Part shown: piece after piece, positions 11,186 to 22,228 of the stretch | How the letters are laid out: each line of letters starts with the position of its first letter | How positions within the stretch are numbered: the first letter of the stretch is position 1 | Assembly (NCBI GenBank): GCA_023091665.1 | Contig: JALJCQ010000026.1 | Coordinates: forward strand, 310,001 to 374,000 | Direction of reading: 5' to 3' | Length of the DNA: 64,000 nt | From: Pythium myriotylum | Lineage: Eukaryota > Oomycota > Peronosporomycetes > Pythiales > Pythiaceae | Position numbers and translations under genes: made by a program | Notes under the pieces: model-generated | Database searches by the model: none | Told to the model about the DNA's origin: nothing | The model's input: the letters and a program-made list of their open reading frames with translations, nothing else

Positions 11186-11479
11186 ATCGTATTGAAGTGC
11201 TGTCGACTGAAGCGTCCATTTTTGGTCTCGTTTCAGTCGAGTCTACATCATCACTGGTGGTGGCTCAATTATCAATACCCTCGCCAATCTGTGAGCAAAA
11301 TGTAGCATTTCACCAGAGCTGCAGCTTCGGTGAAACTGCCCCCTCTCCTTTACTGTCTGCGTTTTTTGGAATACCAAGTCTGTCCAGAGAGCAGCCAGCT
11401 TCATGGGAGGCACGGTGGCTGAAACAACAACAATCACGCATGACAATGTCATGAATTCTCGCCATGTTCCGGTTGTGAC
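11186..11479 (+). repeat. Left part of a block A 5'-flank unit, interrupted by nest 1
   Basis: From 11288 (CAATCTGTGAGCAAAATGT) to 11479 this follows the flank unit seen at 35619-35780. The match stops at the 8-bp target duplication and resumes at 22993, so the two parts were once contiguous upstream of the gene at 23791. Confidence 0.7.
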
Positions 11480-11589
11480 CAGAGCATGGCAAAAAATGAT
11501 TGGTATTGAGTTATTGTCAAGATTGTTTTACCCAATTAGTGATTGTGCCATGGTCTCCAATAGTAGAGAGATTGTGACAATTGTTACAA

Positions 11590-11915
11590 TGAGACGGGTT
11601 GACTTAGCCGGGACCGAGGGTGGACTTAGGCGAGGCCGAGGTTGACTTAGGAGGGGCGAGTTGACTTGAGCAGTAGATGGTAGAAGACCGAATGAGCTAT
11701 ATTTCCTGGGATGATAATGGTGGGTGTAGGGAGCTAGCGCTGCAGAGTTCTGTGTCCTACATGGCCTGGATTTATTCACCCATCAATCGTGGTGGCAGCC
11801 ATCATTTGTGGCGACGTCCATCATTGCCCGGCGCTCACAATCCTTGGTGACGCGCCGGCAACTGATTCCCAGGAATCACATGTAAACATAGAGTAAACAT
11901 GGAGGAACTGTCTCA
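11590..11915 (-). repeat. Copia-1 3' LTR (326 bp)
   Basis: It begins TGAGACGGGTTGACTTAGCC on the + strand and ends GGAACTGTCTCA. It is flanked on the left by TACAA and matches 17254-17579 with about four substitutions. Confidence 0.95.
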
Positions 11916-12024
11916 CTCCCCCTCAGCGCAGCGATCCTACATCCCTCTCTTTCCTACGTATGTATCCTATGCTGGGAAAAACTCCCCGACATGCGAGCAT
12001 GTGGTGAGGGTAAAAACCAGCTTC

Positions 12025-15000
12025 CTACTTAAGCTCCACCATGCCAAGACCGCGGACGAGATCCCAATGCTTGGTGCTTCCGAGAGACTTGGTGAAGAGG
12101 TCTGCAATGTTCTTGTCCGATGGGATCCTCTTGACCTCGAGTTGCTTGCCTTGGAGCTCGTGCATGAAGAAGAACTTGGGGTCGATATGCTTCGTCCGAT
12201 CGCTCTTGATATACCCTTGTTGGACTTGGGCGATACATGCATTGTTGTCTTCGTAGATGGCGATGGGTGGCAGCTCATTGGTGATGCCAAGTCCTTTGCG
12301 GATAAACTTGACAAAGAGTCTGATCCAGACACATTCGCGGCATGCTTCGTAGAGTGCAATGATCTCAGACTGGTTTGTCGATGTTGCGGCGATTGTTTGC
12401 TTCGTCGACTTCCATGAAATCGCGGCTCCGGCAGACACGAACACGTAGCCAGACTGAGAACGAGCCTTGTGTGGATCTGACAGATAACCAGCATCTGCAT
12501 AACCATAAATGTCGTCAGTAGTCAACAGGGAAACATCACGAGCAAGTTCTCCTCTGCGATACAACAAACCGTAGTCCTTGGTCTTAGCCAGATATCTCAT
12601 CAGTTGCTTTACGCCAGACCAATGTCTCTTGGTGGGTTCAGATGAATAGCGTGCAAGCACGCTAACGGCGAAAGCGATATCTGGGCGCGAGCAGTTGGCA
12701 AGGTACAAGATCGCGCCGATGGCCTCTCTGTACGGATACTTCTCGCCAAGGACTTCTTCGCTGCCGCGTCTTGGGCCGTATACGTCACTCTCTGGCTTCA
12801 AGCTGCGCACCACCATGGGAGTCTTAGCGGCTCTCGAGACCTCTTCCATGCTGAAGCGCTCCAGCAGCTTCGCAATGTACGTTGCTTGATGCAACATAAT
12901 CCCTTTCGGGTTCTGGTGGATCTGCAACCCCAGACAGAATGAGAGTAGACCAAGGTCCTTCACCTTGAACTCGGCCTTCAATGCTGTCATCACAGCTTCT
13001 ACTGCCGCGTCAGAGCCCACCATGACGATGTCATCGACATAGATCCCAATAATGGCGATCTCGGCGCCGCTTCGCTTGACGAACAAGCATGGGGAGCACT
13101 CGTGCGTCTGAAAACCACACTTCTCTAAGTACTGCGAAAAGTGCAAGTACCAAATTCTGCCAGCTTGCTTCAACCCATAGAGAGACTTGTGTATCCGAAC
13201 ACATGGGAGCCTCAGCGACTCCTCCCCCTCAACACGTAAACCCTCGGGCACTCTCATGTAGAGCTCGACGTCAATGACTCCATACAAGTAGGCAGTCTCA
13301 ATGTCTGCTTGCTTCACTTTCATGTCGTTCCTGGCAGCGAACGCTAACAACCAACGAAGGGTTGTCATGGTCATGACTGGCGAATACGTGTCTGAGTAAT
13401 CGATGCCGAACCGTTGCGTGAATCCTTGTGCAACCAGGCGCGCCTTATAGCGAACTACTTTGCCTGTTTGGTCTCGTTTCCGGTTGAAGACCCATCTGCA
13501 CCCAATCGGCTTATGACTTGGAGGGCATTCTTGCACACTACCAAACACTTTGCGATTCAGCAACGATTGGAGCTCAGCCTTGATTGCAGCCTTCCACTGT
13601 GGCCAATCGGGCGATGCTCGACAATCTTCAATTGTCGTTGGGTCGGCATCCTGATCCTTGAGAGTAAGGGACGTACTCAAGTTGGCCTCTGCAAGCGTAT
13701 CCACCGACGCACCAGTATGGACATCGGGGTGTGACTCAGCAGGAGGCTCAACAACAACTGCGCTACCATGAAGCTCGGCTCTGGTCCGACGCTTCCGCGG
13801 CACAAGGTCTTTGGCACCTTTGGGGCGAACACGTTTATTGTTTTGTGGCGCCACCACAGTAGCTGGGGTTGGATCGACTGCTACTGGTGCTGGGTAGTTG
13901 GTTGCTTCGTTGACCGACGATCTCGTTACGCGCTCAGTAGCCGCGAAGGCATCTGGAGCGTTCTGCGCAATACGGTGGAGATGTAGGATTCGACGCACAT
14001 CCTTCTCCCCCTGACCGGTGTATGGGTCACGGTGGGACTCCTTCGTGCGTGACTGATCGAAGTCGAACTGATCGCGGCTGTCATCATCCTCAGTGCTTCC
14101 CAGCTTTGGGAATGTAGACTCATCAAACTCACACATAGTGATGTGAGCGACGAACAAGTCACCAGTCTCGGGACTTAGATACCGGATGATAGATGGCGAC
14201 TGAAAGCCAACATAGATTCCAAGTTGCCGTTTCGGTCCGAACTTAGACTTTTGGTGAGGCGGTATGGGCACATACACCGCGCAGCCAAAGATCCTCAGGT
14301 GTGCGACAGACGGCGAGAAGCCATGCGCAAGTTCGTACGGTGACAGAACATTCTCAGCTGACGGTCTGTACAGGAGAAGGTCGCCAGCATGGAGTACAGC
14401 ATGTCCCCAACACGACAGAGGTAAATTTGAACGAAGGAGTAGGGGGCGAGCTACCATCTGCACAAGCTTCACGAAATTCTCAGCGTTCGTGTTGTGTGCG
14501 TAGGGTACAGAGGTCTCCAAGGTTATGCCGGACGAGGCGCAGAACTCTTGAAATGACTTCGAGACATACTCCGAGGCATTATCGACGCGGACGTTCCTGA
14601 TGGGGTGACTTGGGAACTGTGCCTTCAGCTGGATGATGGCGATAAGCAGCTTTGGCATCACCTCGTTCTTGGAAGTGAGGAGTTGTACCTTGGAGAAGCG
14701 CGCCGATGTGTCCTTCACCACCATATAGTAGCTGAATGGTCCTGAGTGTGGCGAGATGGGCCCACACACGTCGCTCACGAGGGTCTCGAAGTGACTGTGA
14801 GGCTTGAACTTCTCGCTGGAGAACGAATTCTTCTTCTTGTTCGGAAGCTTCCCCATCGTGCAAGGCGAGCAGACCCGAGGGAGACGCCTTGGGATACTAA
14901 GAGCACTCAAAGGTATGCCCCGAACGGCCTTGGTAATCTTCTTCAACATTCCTCGTCCTGGATGGCCCATGCGATCATGCCATAACAGCAACGCATCCTT

Positions 15001-16443
15001 GTCGGCGCGTGGAGGCACTTCTGCAAGGTAGGTGGCGTTGAGCGAAGACGTGGGTTTGATGTGCGAGAAGTATAGGCCATTGCCAGCCTGTGAGCACTCC
15101 TCCATCACATTTCCGTCCTTGTCCACTAGCCTTAGACACTCTGCTCCATCCGACGAGGTCGCCGTGTGGATGTGGAGGCCATTCTTCCGCAGATCATGGA
15201 AGCTGAGCAAGTTACGAGGGGATGCTGGCGCGTACACAGCCCTTCGGACGTCAATCACAGTGCCATTCGGCAAAGCAATGCGGGCGTGTCTAGCTGCCTT
15301 CGCGATCGGACTCGATCCACCCACAGTCGTAACGCTACTCGGTGCTAGAGAGGGATCAAGACTGACAAAGAACTGTTTTTCGTTGAGTATAACATGCGTC
15401 TTAGCGGAGTCGATGAGACACAAGGCCCCATCTCCCCCTTCAGCGACTACGCTAACGAAGCTCTCAACACAGTGCGATTCGCTTTCACTGTCATCGGAGA
15501 AGTCGGACATGAACGAGACTCTCTTGCCGGAGACTGTCTTCTTGCCTTTTGTACTGTCAGTGGACTTTGCATGCTGAGACTGTTGATACAACTTACAGTG
15601 GAATGCAGGCGTATTGCACTGTTTGGCCCAGTGTCCGAACAGCCCGCACTTGTGGCATGCGTCCTTCTGTGATGTCACCTTGCGTCCGTTCCTCGCATGG
15701 GGCTTGGCGTTCCGATAGCCACCACGCTTGCCGTGCTGTCCTTTCCACTGCTTCTTGCCTCCGCGCTTTTGCTTCTGCTGGTTCTGTCCACCAGCATCAC
15801 CATAGTTCACTTCGGGTGTGGAACCAGGTGTTGGGGGCAAGCGGCGCTCATCATGATTGCGTTGGAGCAGCAAGCCGTGCTTCTCGTCGAGCAACAGCAC
15901 AGCAACAAGCTTGTCGAAGGTGTCATGGTTCATGCGTCTGTACTGCATCGCCAGGATACGTTCTGACGGGTGGAAAGTCGTCAGAGTCTTCTCAATCTTC
16001 TCAGACTCAGTGATCTTGCGATCACACCATGACAGCTCGCTCGTGATGCCATAAAGCTTTGTCGTGTACTCTGTTACCGTCTTGAAGTTGTAAAAGCACA
16101 ACTTATTCCACTCGTCGTTCAGCAAAGGCAGCATTGCTTGCTTCCGGTCAGTGTCAAACCGAAGCTTCAGACTCTGCCATATCACGGCAGGGTTCTGTTC
16201 TTCCAAGTAGTTGAACTTCAAGTCCTTGTGCAAGTGCCTGAGGATCAGGCACACAGCACGGGCAGCATTCCGACGTCTCTCTTCTGCTTGAGCATTGCTT
16301 GTAACAGGTACGACAAACGCGGGGTCAACCGTTGCTCCAAGACCATCGGCACAGAGGTAGTTGTACGCCTCAAGTGCCCAAACGATGTAGTTCGTTCCAG
16401 CAACATCAAGTGCTGGGAACTTGAGTTTTTCCAAGTCAGACAT
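12025..16443 (-). CDS. Copia-1 gag-pol polyprotein (1472 aa), intact
   Basis: The frame runs unbroken from ATG at 16443 to the stop at 12025. In order it carries: a UBN2-type gag region; a basic stretch with zinc knuckle CHKCGLFGHWAKQC; an aspartic protease motif LIDSAKTH, a variant of the common DSG(A/T); a GAG-pre-integrase region (HDRMGHP...CSPCTMGK); an integrase core with acidic residues in SDVCGP, RVDNASEY and NTNAENF; a reverse transcriptase with YVDDIVMVG; and RNase H ending in NIADLFTKSLG. Length and order are those of Ty1/Copia elements. Lack of stops and near-identical LTRs suggest potential activity. The integrase NxxAE context (normally NGxAE) is slightly unusual. It would act in cytoplasmic virus-like particles and at chromosomal integration. 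Confidence 0.95.
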   Translation of the reverse strand: MSDLEKLKFPALDVAGTNYIVWALEAYNYLCADGLGATVDPAFVVPVTSNAQAEERRRNAARAVCLILRHLHKDLKFNYLEEQNPAVIWQSLKLRFDTDRKQAMLPLLNDEWNKLCFYNFKTVTEYTTKLYGITSELSWCDRKITESEKIEKTLTTFHPSERILAMQYRRMNHDTFDKLVAVLLLDEKHGLLLQRNHDERRLPPTPGSTPEVNYGDAGGQNQQKQKRGGKKQWKGQHGKRGGYRNAKPHARNGRKVTSQKDACHKCGLFGHWAKQCNTPAFHCKLYQQSQHAKSTDSTKGKKTVSGKRVSFMSDFSDDSESESHCVESFVSVVAEGGDGALCLIDSAKTHVILNEKQFFVSLDPSLAPSSVTTVGGSSPIAKAARHARIALPNGTVIDVRRAVYAPASPRNLLSFHDLRKNGLHIHTATSSDGAECLRLVDKDGNVMEECSQAGNGLYFSHIKPTSSLNATYLAEVPPRADKDALLLWHDRMGHPGRGMLKKITKAVRGIPLSALSIPRRLPRVCSPCTMGKLPNKKKNSFSSEKFKPHSHFETLVSDVCGPISPHSGPFSYYMVVKDTSARFSKVQLLTSKNEVMPKLLIAIIQLKAQFPSHPIRNVRVDNASEYVSKSFQEFCASSGITLETSVPYAHNTNAENFVKLVQMVARPLLLRSNLPLSCWGHAVLHAGDLLLYRPSAENVLSPYELAHGFSPSVAHLRIFGCAVYVPIPPHQKSKFGPKRQLGIYVGFQSPSIIRYLSPETGDLFVAHITMCEFDESTFPKLGSTEDDDSRDQFDFDQSRTKESHRDPYTGQGEKDVRRILHLHRIAQNAPDAFAATERVTRSSVNEATNYPAPVAVDPTPATVVAPQNNKRVRPKGAKDLVPRKRRTRAELHGSAVVVEPPAESHPDVHTGASVDTLAEANLSTSLTLKDQDADPTTIEDCRASPDWPQWKAAIKAELQSLLNRKVFGSVQECPPSHKPIGCRWVFNRKRDQTGKVVRYKARLVAQGFTQRFGIDYSDTYSPVMTMTTLRWLLAFAARNDMKVKQADIETAYLYGVIDVELYMRVPEGLRVEGEESLRLPCVRIHKSLYGLKQAGRIWYLHFSQYLEKCGFQTHECSPCLFVKRSGAEIAIIGIYVDDIVMVGSDAAVEAVMTALKAEFKVKDLGLLSFCLGLQIHQNPKGIMLHQATYIAKLLERFSMEEVSRAAKTPMVVRSLKPESDVYGPRRGSEEVLGEKYPYREAIGAILYLANCSRPDIAFAVSVLARYSSEPTKRHWSGVKQLMRYLAKTKDYGLLYRRGELARDVSLLTTDDIYGYADAGYLSDPHKARSQSGYVFVSAGAAISWKSTKQTIAATSTNQSEIIALYEACRECVWIRLFVKFIRKGLGITNELPPIAIYEDNNACIAQVQQGYIKSDRTKHIDPKFFFMHELQGKQLEVKRIPSDKNIADLFTKSLGSTKHWDLVRGLGMVELK

Positions 16444-16483
16444 TTTGGAAACGAACTAAGTGTCTTTTAGAACAAGTTACAAG

Positions 16484-16966
16484 CTAGTAGTTGACACAAG
16501 CGTAGCAGGAGAAGCAGTTCTTGTCGTGCGCTTCGCGCCTCTTCTTCGCAGCTTCGTCGGCGGCTTGCTTGGCAGCGATTTCGTCCGACCGCAAGATGTC
16601 GAAGATGGCGGTGTCGACGACTTTGCGCTGGCAATCCGAATGGAACGGGAGAATGCCGAGAGCCTTGACGATCGCCTTCGTGCGGTTGCAGCCGACGGCG
16701 TGCTTGTTGAGCTCCTCGACGAAGCGGTGCTGGAGCCGGACCGTGCGCTCGATGGAGGCTTGGAGGTCGTCACGGAGCTTGTCGAGCGCCTTCTGGTCGT
16801 CCTCCTTCAGGGAGCGGATGCGCTTGAAGTCGGAGCACGAGTCGAACGTCTGGACGTGGCGAGAACGGCGGCGGCTCCGGACTTTGACGGTCTTGACGGC
16901 TGGCCCAGCGGCGGAGAGGTTGAGCACCTTCTTCGTCTTCGTTGTCTTGGCGGCACTCGTACCCAT
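16484..16966 (-). CDS. Unrecognised leader ORF inside Copia-1 (160 aa)
   Basis: The frame reads from ATG at 16966 to TAG at 16484, between the 5' LTR and the gag start, on the same strand as gag-pol and 40 bp before it. I do not recognise the protein. It is very basic at the N-terminus (KTTKTKK, RSRRRSRH), then helical and charged with likely coiled coil (FKRIRSLKEDDQKALDKLRD), and ends with a K/E/A-rich helix and CFSCYAC. A longer frame would need a GTG start at 17011. It could be an accessory element protein, a captured host fragment or a chance frame. Its 160 codons without a stop and plausible composition favour a coding origin, but nothing proves expression. Confidence 0.45.
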   Translation of the reverse strand: MGTSAAKTTKTKKVLNLSAAGPAVKTVKVRSRRRSRHVQTFDSCSDFKRIRSLKEDDQKALDKLRDDLQASIERTVRLQHRFVEELNKHAVGCNRTKAIVKALGILPFHSDCQRKVVDTAIFDILRSDEIAAKQAADEAAKKRREAHDKNCFSCYACVNY

Positions 16967-17253
16967 GCAAGCGGGAATGGGGGCAGGCAACTCGGCTAGA
17001 GGCCACGCCACGGATCCACGGCAATTACAGCAGGGGCTTCGGCTTGAACGGGCAGGCCAACGCAGGGACCGGGGGACAGTCCACGGGTCGGGTTCAAGCG
17101 GGTCTTGCGCGGCGGGCAGAGGGACGGCGAGAGGTTCGCGTCAGCGAGCGGTCCAACAGCCTGCGCGGGTCGGGTCGGCGAGTCGACGGGTCGGCGAGAG
17201 GTCCGGGCTGACGGGTCGGGTCGGCTTGGCGGCGAGTCTCAGTGCTGATAACG

Positions 17254-17579
17254 TGAGACGGGTTGACTTAGCCGGGACCGAGGGTGGACTTAGGCGAGGC
17301 CGAGGTTGACTTAGGAGGGGCGAGTTGACTTGAGCAGTAGATGGTAGAAGACCGAATAAGCTATATTTCCTGGGATGATAATGGTGGGTGTAGGGAGCTA
17401 GCGCTGCAGAGTTCTGTGTCCTACATGGCCTGGATTTATTCACCCATCAATCGTGGTGGCAGCCATCATTTGTGGCGGCGTCCATCATTGCCCGGCCCTC
17501 ACAATCCTTGGTGACGCGCCGGCAACTGATTCCCAGGAATCACATGTAAACATAGAGCAAACATGGAGGAACTGTCTCA
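17254..17579 (-). repeat. Copia-1 5' LTR (326 bp)
   Basis: It has the same ends and length as the left LTR, and TACAA follows it. Reading the element on the - strand, transcription would start here. Confidence 0.95.
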
Positions 17580-17720
17580 TACAATTTATTTTCTATACAA
17601 TTGTAAATATTGTCGTAATTCCGGCTCCACCCACGGAGTGTTCTGGGTGATGATGATGAAGGTGAAGTCTATTGAGCGCAATTACTGTACTCTAATAGCT
17701 GGAGCTCTAAGCGTTCCTCA

Positions 17721-17854
17721 TTACCGTGGGTCAACTTGGCTAATAAGCCAGGGGTGTAAGTCGGAGGCGACGAGCTGGGGCAGGTCCGTGTGGCCGTGGC
17801 TGATGTCGCTTGTGTCCATCGCATGGTTTGCCAAGGTGTCGGCCATGGTGTTGT
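17721..17854 (-). pseudogene. C-terminal part of the RNase H relic split by Copia-2
   Basis: On the - strand this stretch begins at the Copia-2 insertion point with TMADTLANHAMD and ends ...LVASDLHPWL...* at 17721. It continues the frame at 22466-22705: the paralogue at 6108-6163 has HHVRAHNKMADLLANLTMD across the same position. Confidence 0.7.
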
Positions 17855-18091
17855 TGTTCAGGTTTGAGAGCACTTGTCGTCTTGATGGTAAGTTGGAAAG
17901 TGGATTGATGCAAGCAGCTTATCTAACATGTACGGGTCCTAGTTCAGGCTGCCTCCTACGTCTAGCCCTCCTTCCCTTCCTTCCGGACTCATCGGACTCA
18001 TCGGACTTACCACATGTCACAGATTTGGTGTGTCCAAGTGCAGTCGATGAGTCCACAGACTCATCAGCCGAAGTGTTGACGCACTTCAACA
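17855..18091 (-). repeat. Copia-2 3' LTR (237 bp)
   Basis: It has TGTT...AACA ends and is preceded by the target copy GTTGT. It matches 22229-22465 with one substitution. Confidence 0.95.
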
Positions 18092-18123
18092 CCCCCACTC
18101 GCTCAAGACTGCGGCGCGATCAC

Positions 18124-21100
18124 CTAGCTCTCGATGGCTACGATCCCTGCCTTCACGATCAGTGCTTGCAGTCGCTTGGTTGGCATGAGCTTCGTCACGA
18201 AGTCGGCCAGCTGATCATCAGTCCTGATGTACTTGAGCTCGATCTGCTTCGACTCCAGGTGCTCTCGAATGAAGTGGTATCGAATATCTACGTGCTTGGT
18301 GCGTGCGTGGTAACCGTTGCTTTGCGCTAGGGCTATCGCACCCTGATTGTCTTCAAACACCGTAGTCACCCCCACTGGTTCACCAGTCAAGTTCCCGAAT
18401 AGTCGTCGTGCCCAGATACACTCCTTCACACAAGCACTCAGTGCCATGTATTCGGCTTCGGTCGAACTCAACGCCACACTGCGCTGGATTGTGGCCTTCC
18501 ATGCAACTGGTCCACCACACATTGTCAACAGAGCACCGGAGATGGATCGGCGGTTGCCTTTACCGGATCCCCAATCAGCGTCACTGTAGGCAACCAGATC
18601 ACATGGTCGCTCACCGTCGAACCGAAGACCAACATTGCGAGTTGTCTTCAAGTACCGTAGTACTCGTATTGCAGCCACCCAGTGATGTGGCTCAGGTTGC
18701 TCGAGATGCTGACTCAACTTCAGCACCACCACACTCACATCTGGTCTTGTCCAATTTGCAAGGTACATGAGGCAACCAATGAGGGAACGATACGGTCGCC
18801 TTCCCATCTCTGCGCGAGTCAGTTCGTCCATGTCGCTCTTGCAGTCAATGCCCAACCCAACATCAGCCACAACGTTGGTTGCCTTGGACTGCTCTTGGTT
18901 GAACTTTTCAACCACCTGGTCGATGTAAGCACGCTGCACCAACTGCAGGACACGAGACTTGCGATCGTAGATGACTTCAATGCCGAGAACGTACTTCACA
19001 CCACCGAGTTCTTTGATCCGAAACACCGACTTCAGTTGGCGTTTGATGTCATCGATGGTGTCTTGATTGGTGCTTGCCACCAACAGATCATCAACGTACA
19101 AACACAGGATGCAGTGTCGTTCACGGTTCGTGCTGACGTAGATGCACGGGTCTGCTGTGGTTGGCTCAAGGTCCATCCTGCGCAGTGCACTGTCAATGGT
19201 CTGGTTCCACACACGCGATGCTTGTTTCAAACCATACAAGCTCTTGCGCAGTCGACAAACTTGCGTGTCTACCTCACGATCTTCTCCCTGTGCATCATGT
19301 TGTGGGTTGTTCTTCACCAGCAGCTCTAACCCTTTTGGCATTTGCATGTAGATCTCTTCGTTGAGTGCACCGTACAAGAAAGCTGTGTCAACGTCGCATT
19401 GCTCAATGTGCATTGCATTCCAGCAAGCGTACACCAAGAACATTCGAATGGATGCAGCACTGGCGACCGGTGAGTAAGTATCGACGTAGTCGACACCATG
19501 TTGCTGTGAGAACCCTTGAGCTACCAAACGTGCTTTGTAGCGGACGACCTCACCAATCTCGTTCGTCTTCTTCGCGAACACCCATTTACATCCCGCCGCT
19601 TTCCGATCCGGTGGCAGTCGAGTCACTTCCCACGTATCGTTGTCACGCAGTGACTCCAGCTCTTTGCGCATGGCTTCTTGCCACTGATCAGCCTCCACGC
19701 CATTGAGTGCCTCTTCATACGACCCCGGGAGCACACGAGCCGACAGCGCAATCTCGTAGTCGACGTGCTTTGGTTTCTGGTGACGGGCGTCCTTCACTTC
19801 CGTGTCGTTCAACGACCGTTGGTACTTTGGTGTGTCGATGCGATTCCAGTCTTTGACGGTCAGGTCGTTTGGCGATCGTGCAACTTTGTTTGCTGGTTCC
19901 ACTCGGTCGTTGTGGTCACTGGCTCGAGACGACTAGGTTCGCACTGGGAACACAATGTCATCTGGCATGGACATGATCGTGTCTTCAAAGCTCACACTCT
20001 TCGTAGTCGAGTGGTTAGTCGACACCGTTGGCATAGGCACATCAGATGATGGCGATGTACGATTCGGGATCGATGTATGAGTACGATTCGGAACTGCCGC
20101 CTCATCGTCATCATCGTCGTCACTACCGAAGTCAGCCATATCATCCGGCAACCGCAGTTGGCGATTCACCGTGGCCATCTTGATCGCACGCACAATCTGA
20201 ACCTTCTGGGTCTCCAGGTTCAGCACGCGATACCCCTTCGAAGTTCCTGCATACCCCAGAAACATGCACTTGAACGAGCGAGGTTCCAACTTCTTCTTCT
20301 TGTCACGAGTGTCGTGGGCGAAGCCAATCTCACCAAAGATCTGCGCGTCACGTAGGTTCGGGCGCTTGCCAGTCCACATTTCGTATGGCGTCAACTCGTT
20401 CACACTGTTCGGCGTGCGATTGATAAGGTACACCGCAGTAAAGGCTGCTTCAGCCCACCACTTGAGGTTCACCGACTTGTGGTACAACAGACAGCGAGCC
20501 ATTTCCATCACCGTGCGGTTCATTCGTTCTGCGAGTCCATTCTGCTGTGGCGTGTGCGGCACAGTCGTCTCGTGGCGAATACCTGCGTCTTTCAACATCG
20601 CACTGAACGTTGTCGATGTGTATTCACCGCCATTGTCAGTCCGAAGACACACCATGGTACGTCCACTTTCTTTTTCCACACTGGCTTTGAACTCCTTGAA
20701 CTTGGTTGAGAGCTCATTCTTCTTCTTCATGAAGTAGATCCATACACTACGAGTGTAGTCGTCAACAAACACCGCGCCGTATCTACAGCCACCAGGAGTC
20801 GGTACGTGAACCGGACCGAACAAATCACCGTGCACCAGTTCGAGAGGTCGTGACGACTTCACCTTGTTGGATGGTCGGCGAGGGAACGAGGCCGCATGCA
20901 TCTTCCCCATACAGCACCCACCACACAGATGCCCACTCTGCAGTTCGTTGTCAGGCACCTGCGGTACTCCTTCAGTGGTTGCCACAAGCCGCTTGTAGTT
21001 CGAGCTTGGGATATGGCCAATCTTGGCATGCACCTCCTCCCATGTGCTGACCGCTTGTGCGTTGTATGCTGTCGTGTCACGTGATGCCAGCTTCACATAG

Positions 21101-22224
21101 TATCCTTCATTCTTCTTCTGACCGACAATTGCTCGTGTACCATTGACCGTGAAGACGCACGTGTCTCGCATGAATCGCACATTCACACCACGCTCAGTTA
21201 GCGCAGGAACAGACAACAAGTTCCGATCGAGCTTCGGGATATACAGCACATCGGACAGAGTCACAGTCTTGCCGTCGTACAAGTTCATTCTCACCGTGCC
21301 TTGGCCGGTACCAGCAATCGTCTTTCCGTCTGCAATACGGATGTCGAGTGGATGCTCAAGCTTCACCAAGTCAATGAACTGCGTGGCATCCCAGCACATG
21401 TGCGCACTCGCACCAGAGTCGACCAACCAATCGTGTTTGCGTCCAGCATTCTCCCCTTTCGACACAACGTTGAATGCGAACGAGTCACGAGCGACGCGTG
21501 CAGATCCACTTGGCTGCTGGTTGTTTCGAAGTTTCCAACAGTCACTCTTCTTGTGACCCTTCTTGCCACAATAGTGACACTTACCCGTGAACGGTCGCGT
21601 CCCAGGTGCCGCCTTGTTCCGGTGTCCCTGGAACGCCAGTTCCTCTCTTGCCTGCGAGTCATCACGCCCGCTGTTCACCAACGTCTCCATAACGTGGCTC
21701 AATGACACGTTGGGCGTGTTCTCCAAGATGCTGACGATCATGTCGTACTCTGATGTCAGACTTCCAAGCAACAGCACCACCTGCTGTGCCTCCACCATCA
21801 CAGATCCAATCGACTGAAGCTGGAACACCAGCTCTTTGAAGCTGTCAATGTGGTGCGTCATACGTGTCCCCGGCTCCATCTTGAAGTTGTGGAGTCGTTT
21901 GTTGATCTTGATTTGATTCTTCATGGAGTCTCTGTTGTAGTGTTGCTCCAGTAACGACCATGCTTCAAGGGCAGTCTGTGCATCACGCACGTACACTTGG
22001 TGTGTTCGAGCCACACCACCAGCGATTACACCAAGAGCCTTCAAGTCGTTCTCCATCCACTGCACAGTCGTGCGATCGTACGTCTTGTCACTTTCCGGGC
22101 GCACGATGTGCGCGAGAAGACCCTTCCGCATCAACTTCATTCTCATGTTGTATTCCCAGTGATAGTAGTTACCATCAGCGAGTTTCACGTCGTCGGCCAT
22201 CGTGTCGTTGCCTCTTGGGCTCAT
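18124..22224 (-). pseudogene. Copia-2 gag-pol, interrupted by one in-frame TAG
   Basis: The frame runs from an ATG at 22224 (or 22200) to 18124 with one stop, TAG at 19933-19935 (- strand). Upstream of it lie a UBN2-type gag, zinc knuckle CHYCGKKGHKKSDC, protease WLVDSGASAHM, and integrase with FVDDYTRS, TDNGGEY and PQQNGLAERMNRT. Downstream, in the same frame, are reverse transcriptase with CLYVDDLLVAS and RNase H through DNQGAIALAQ to the end. Because the rest is intact and the LTRs are nearly identical, the amber is either a fresh inactivating mutation or a read-through site. I see no known read-through context. The open frame extends into the LTR upstream, but those codons precede the primer site and are unlikely to be used. 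Confidence 0.9.
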
Positions 22225-22228
22225 AACC
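22216..22228 (-). other. Copia-2 primer binding site, half-tRNA(iMet) type
   Basis: Directly next to the 5' LTR the - strand reads GGTTATGAGCCCA. This is complementary to the anticodon-loop half of eukaryotic initiator methionine tRNA, the internal-fragment priming known from Drosophila copia, rather than to a tRNA 3' end. It overlaps the candidate gag ATG at 22224. Confidence 0.8.

Larger units (their letters stand above)
11590..17579 (-). mobile_element. Copia-1, full-length LTR retrotransposon
   Basis: Two 326-bp LTRs with TGAGAC...GTCTCA ends enclose a 1472-aa gag-pol frame on the - strand. TACAA is duplicated at 11585-11589 and 17580-17584. The LTRs differ at only four positions that I can find, so insertion is recent. 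A purine tract GAGGGGGAG (- strand) abuts the 3' LTR at 11916-11924. The presumed primer site beside the 5' LTR (CGTTATCAGCACTGAG, - strand) is not clearly assignable to a tRNA. An additional 160-codon frame lies in the leader before gag. Confidence 0.95.

Noticed and set aside
11967..12506. Frames antisense or out of frame to Copia-1
   Set aside because: They are shadows of the gag-pol frame without domains of their own.
17865..18091. Shorter 227-bp LTR starting at TGAGAG for Copia-2
   Set aside because: Extending by 10 bases to TGTTC gives matching TGTT/AACA ends, a perfect GTTGT duplication and a primer site directly next to the LTR.
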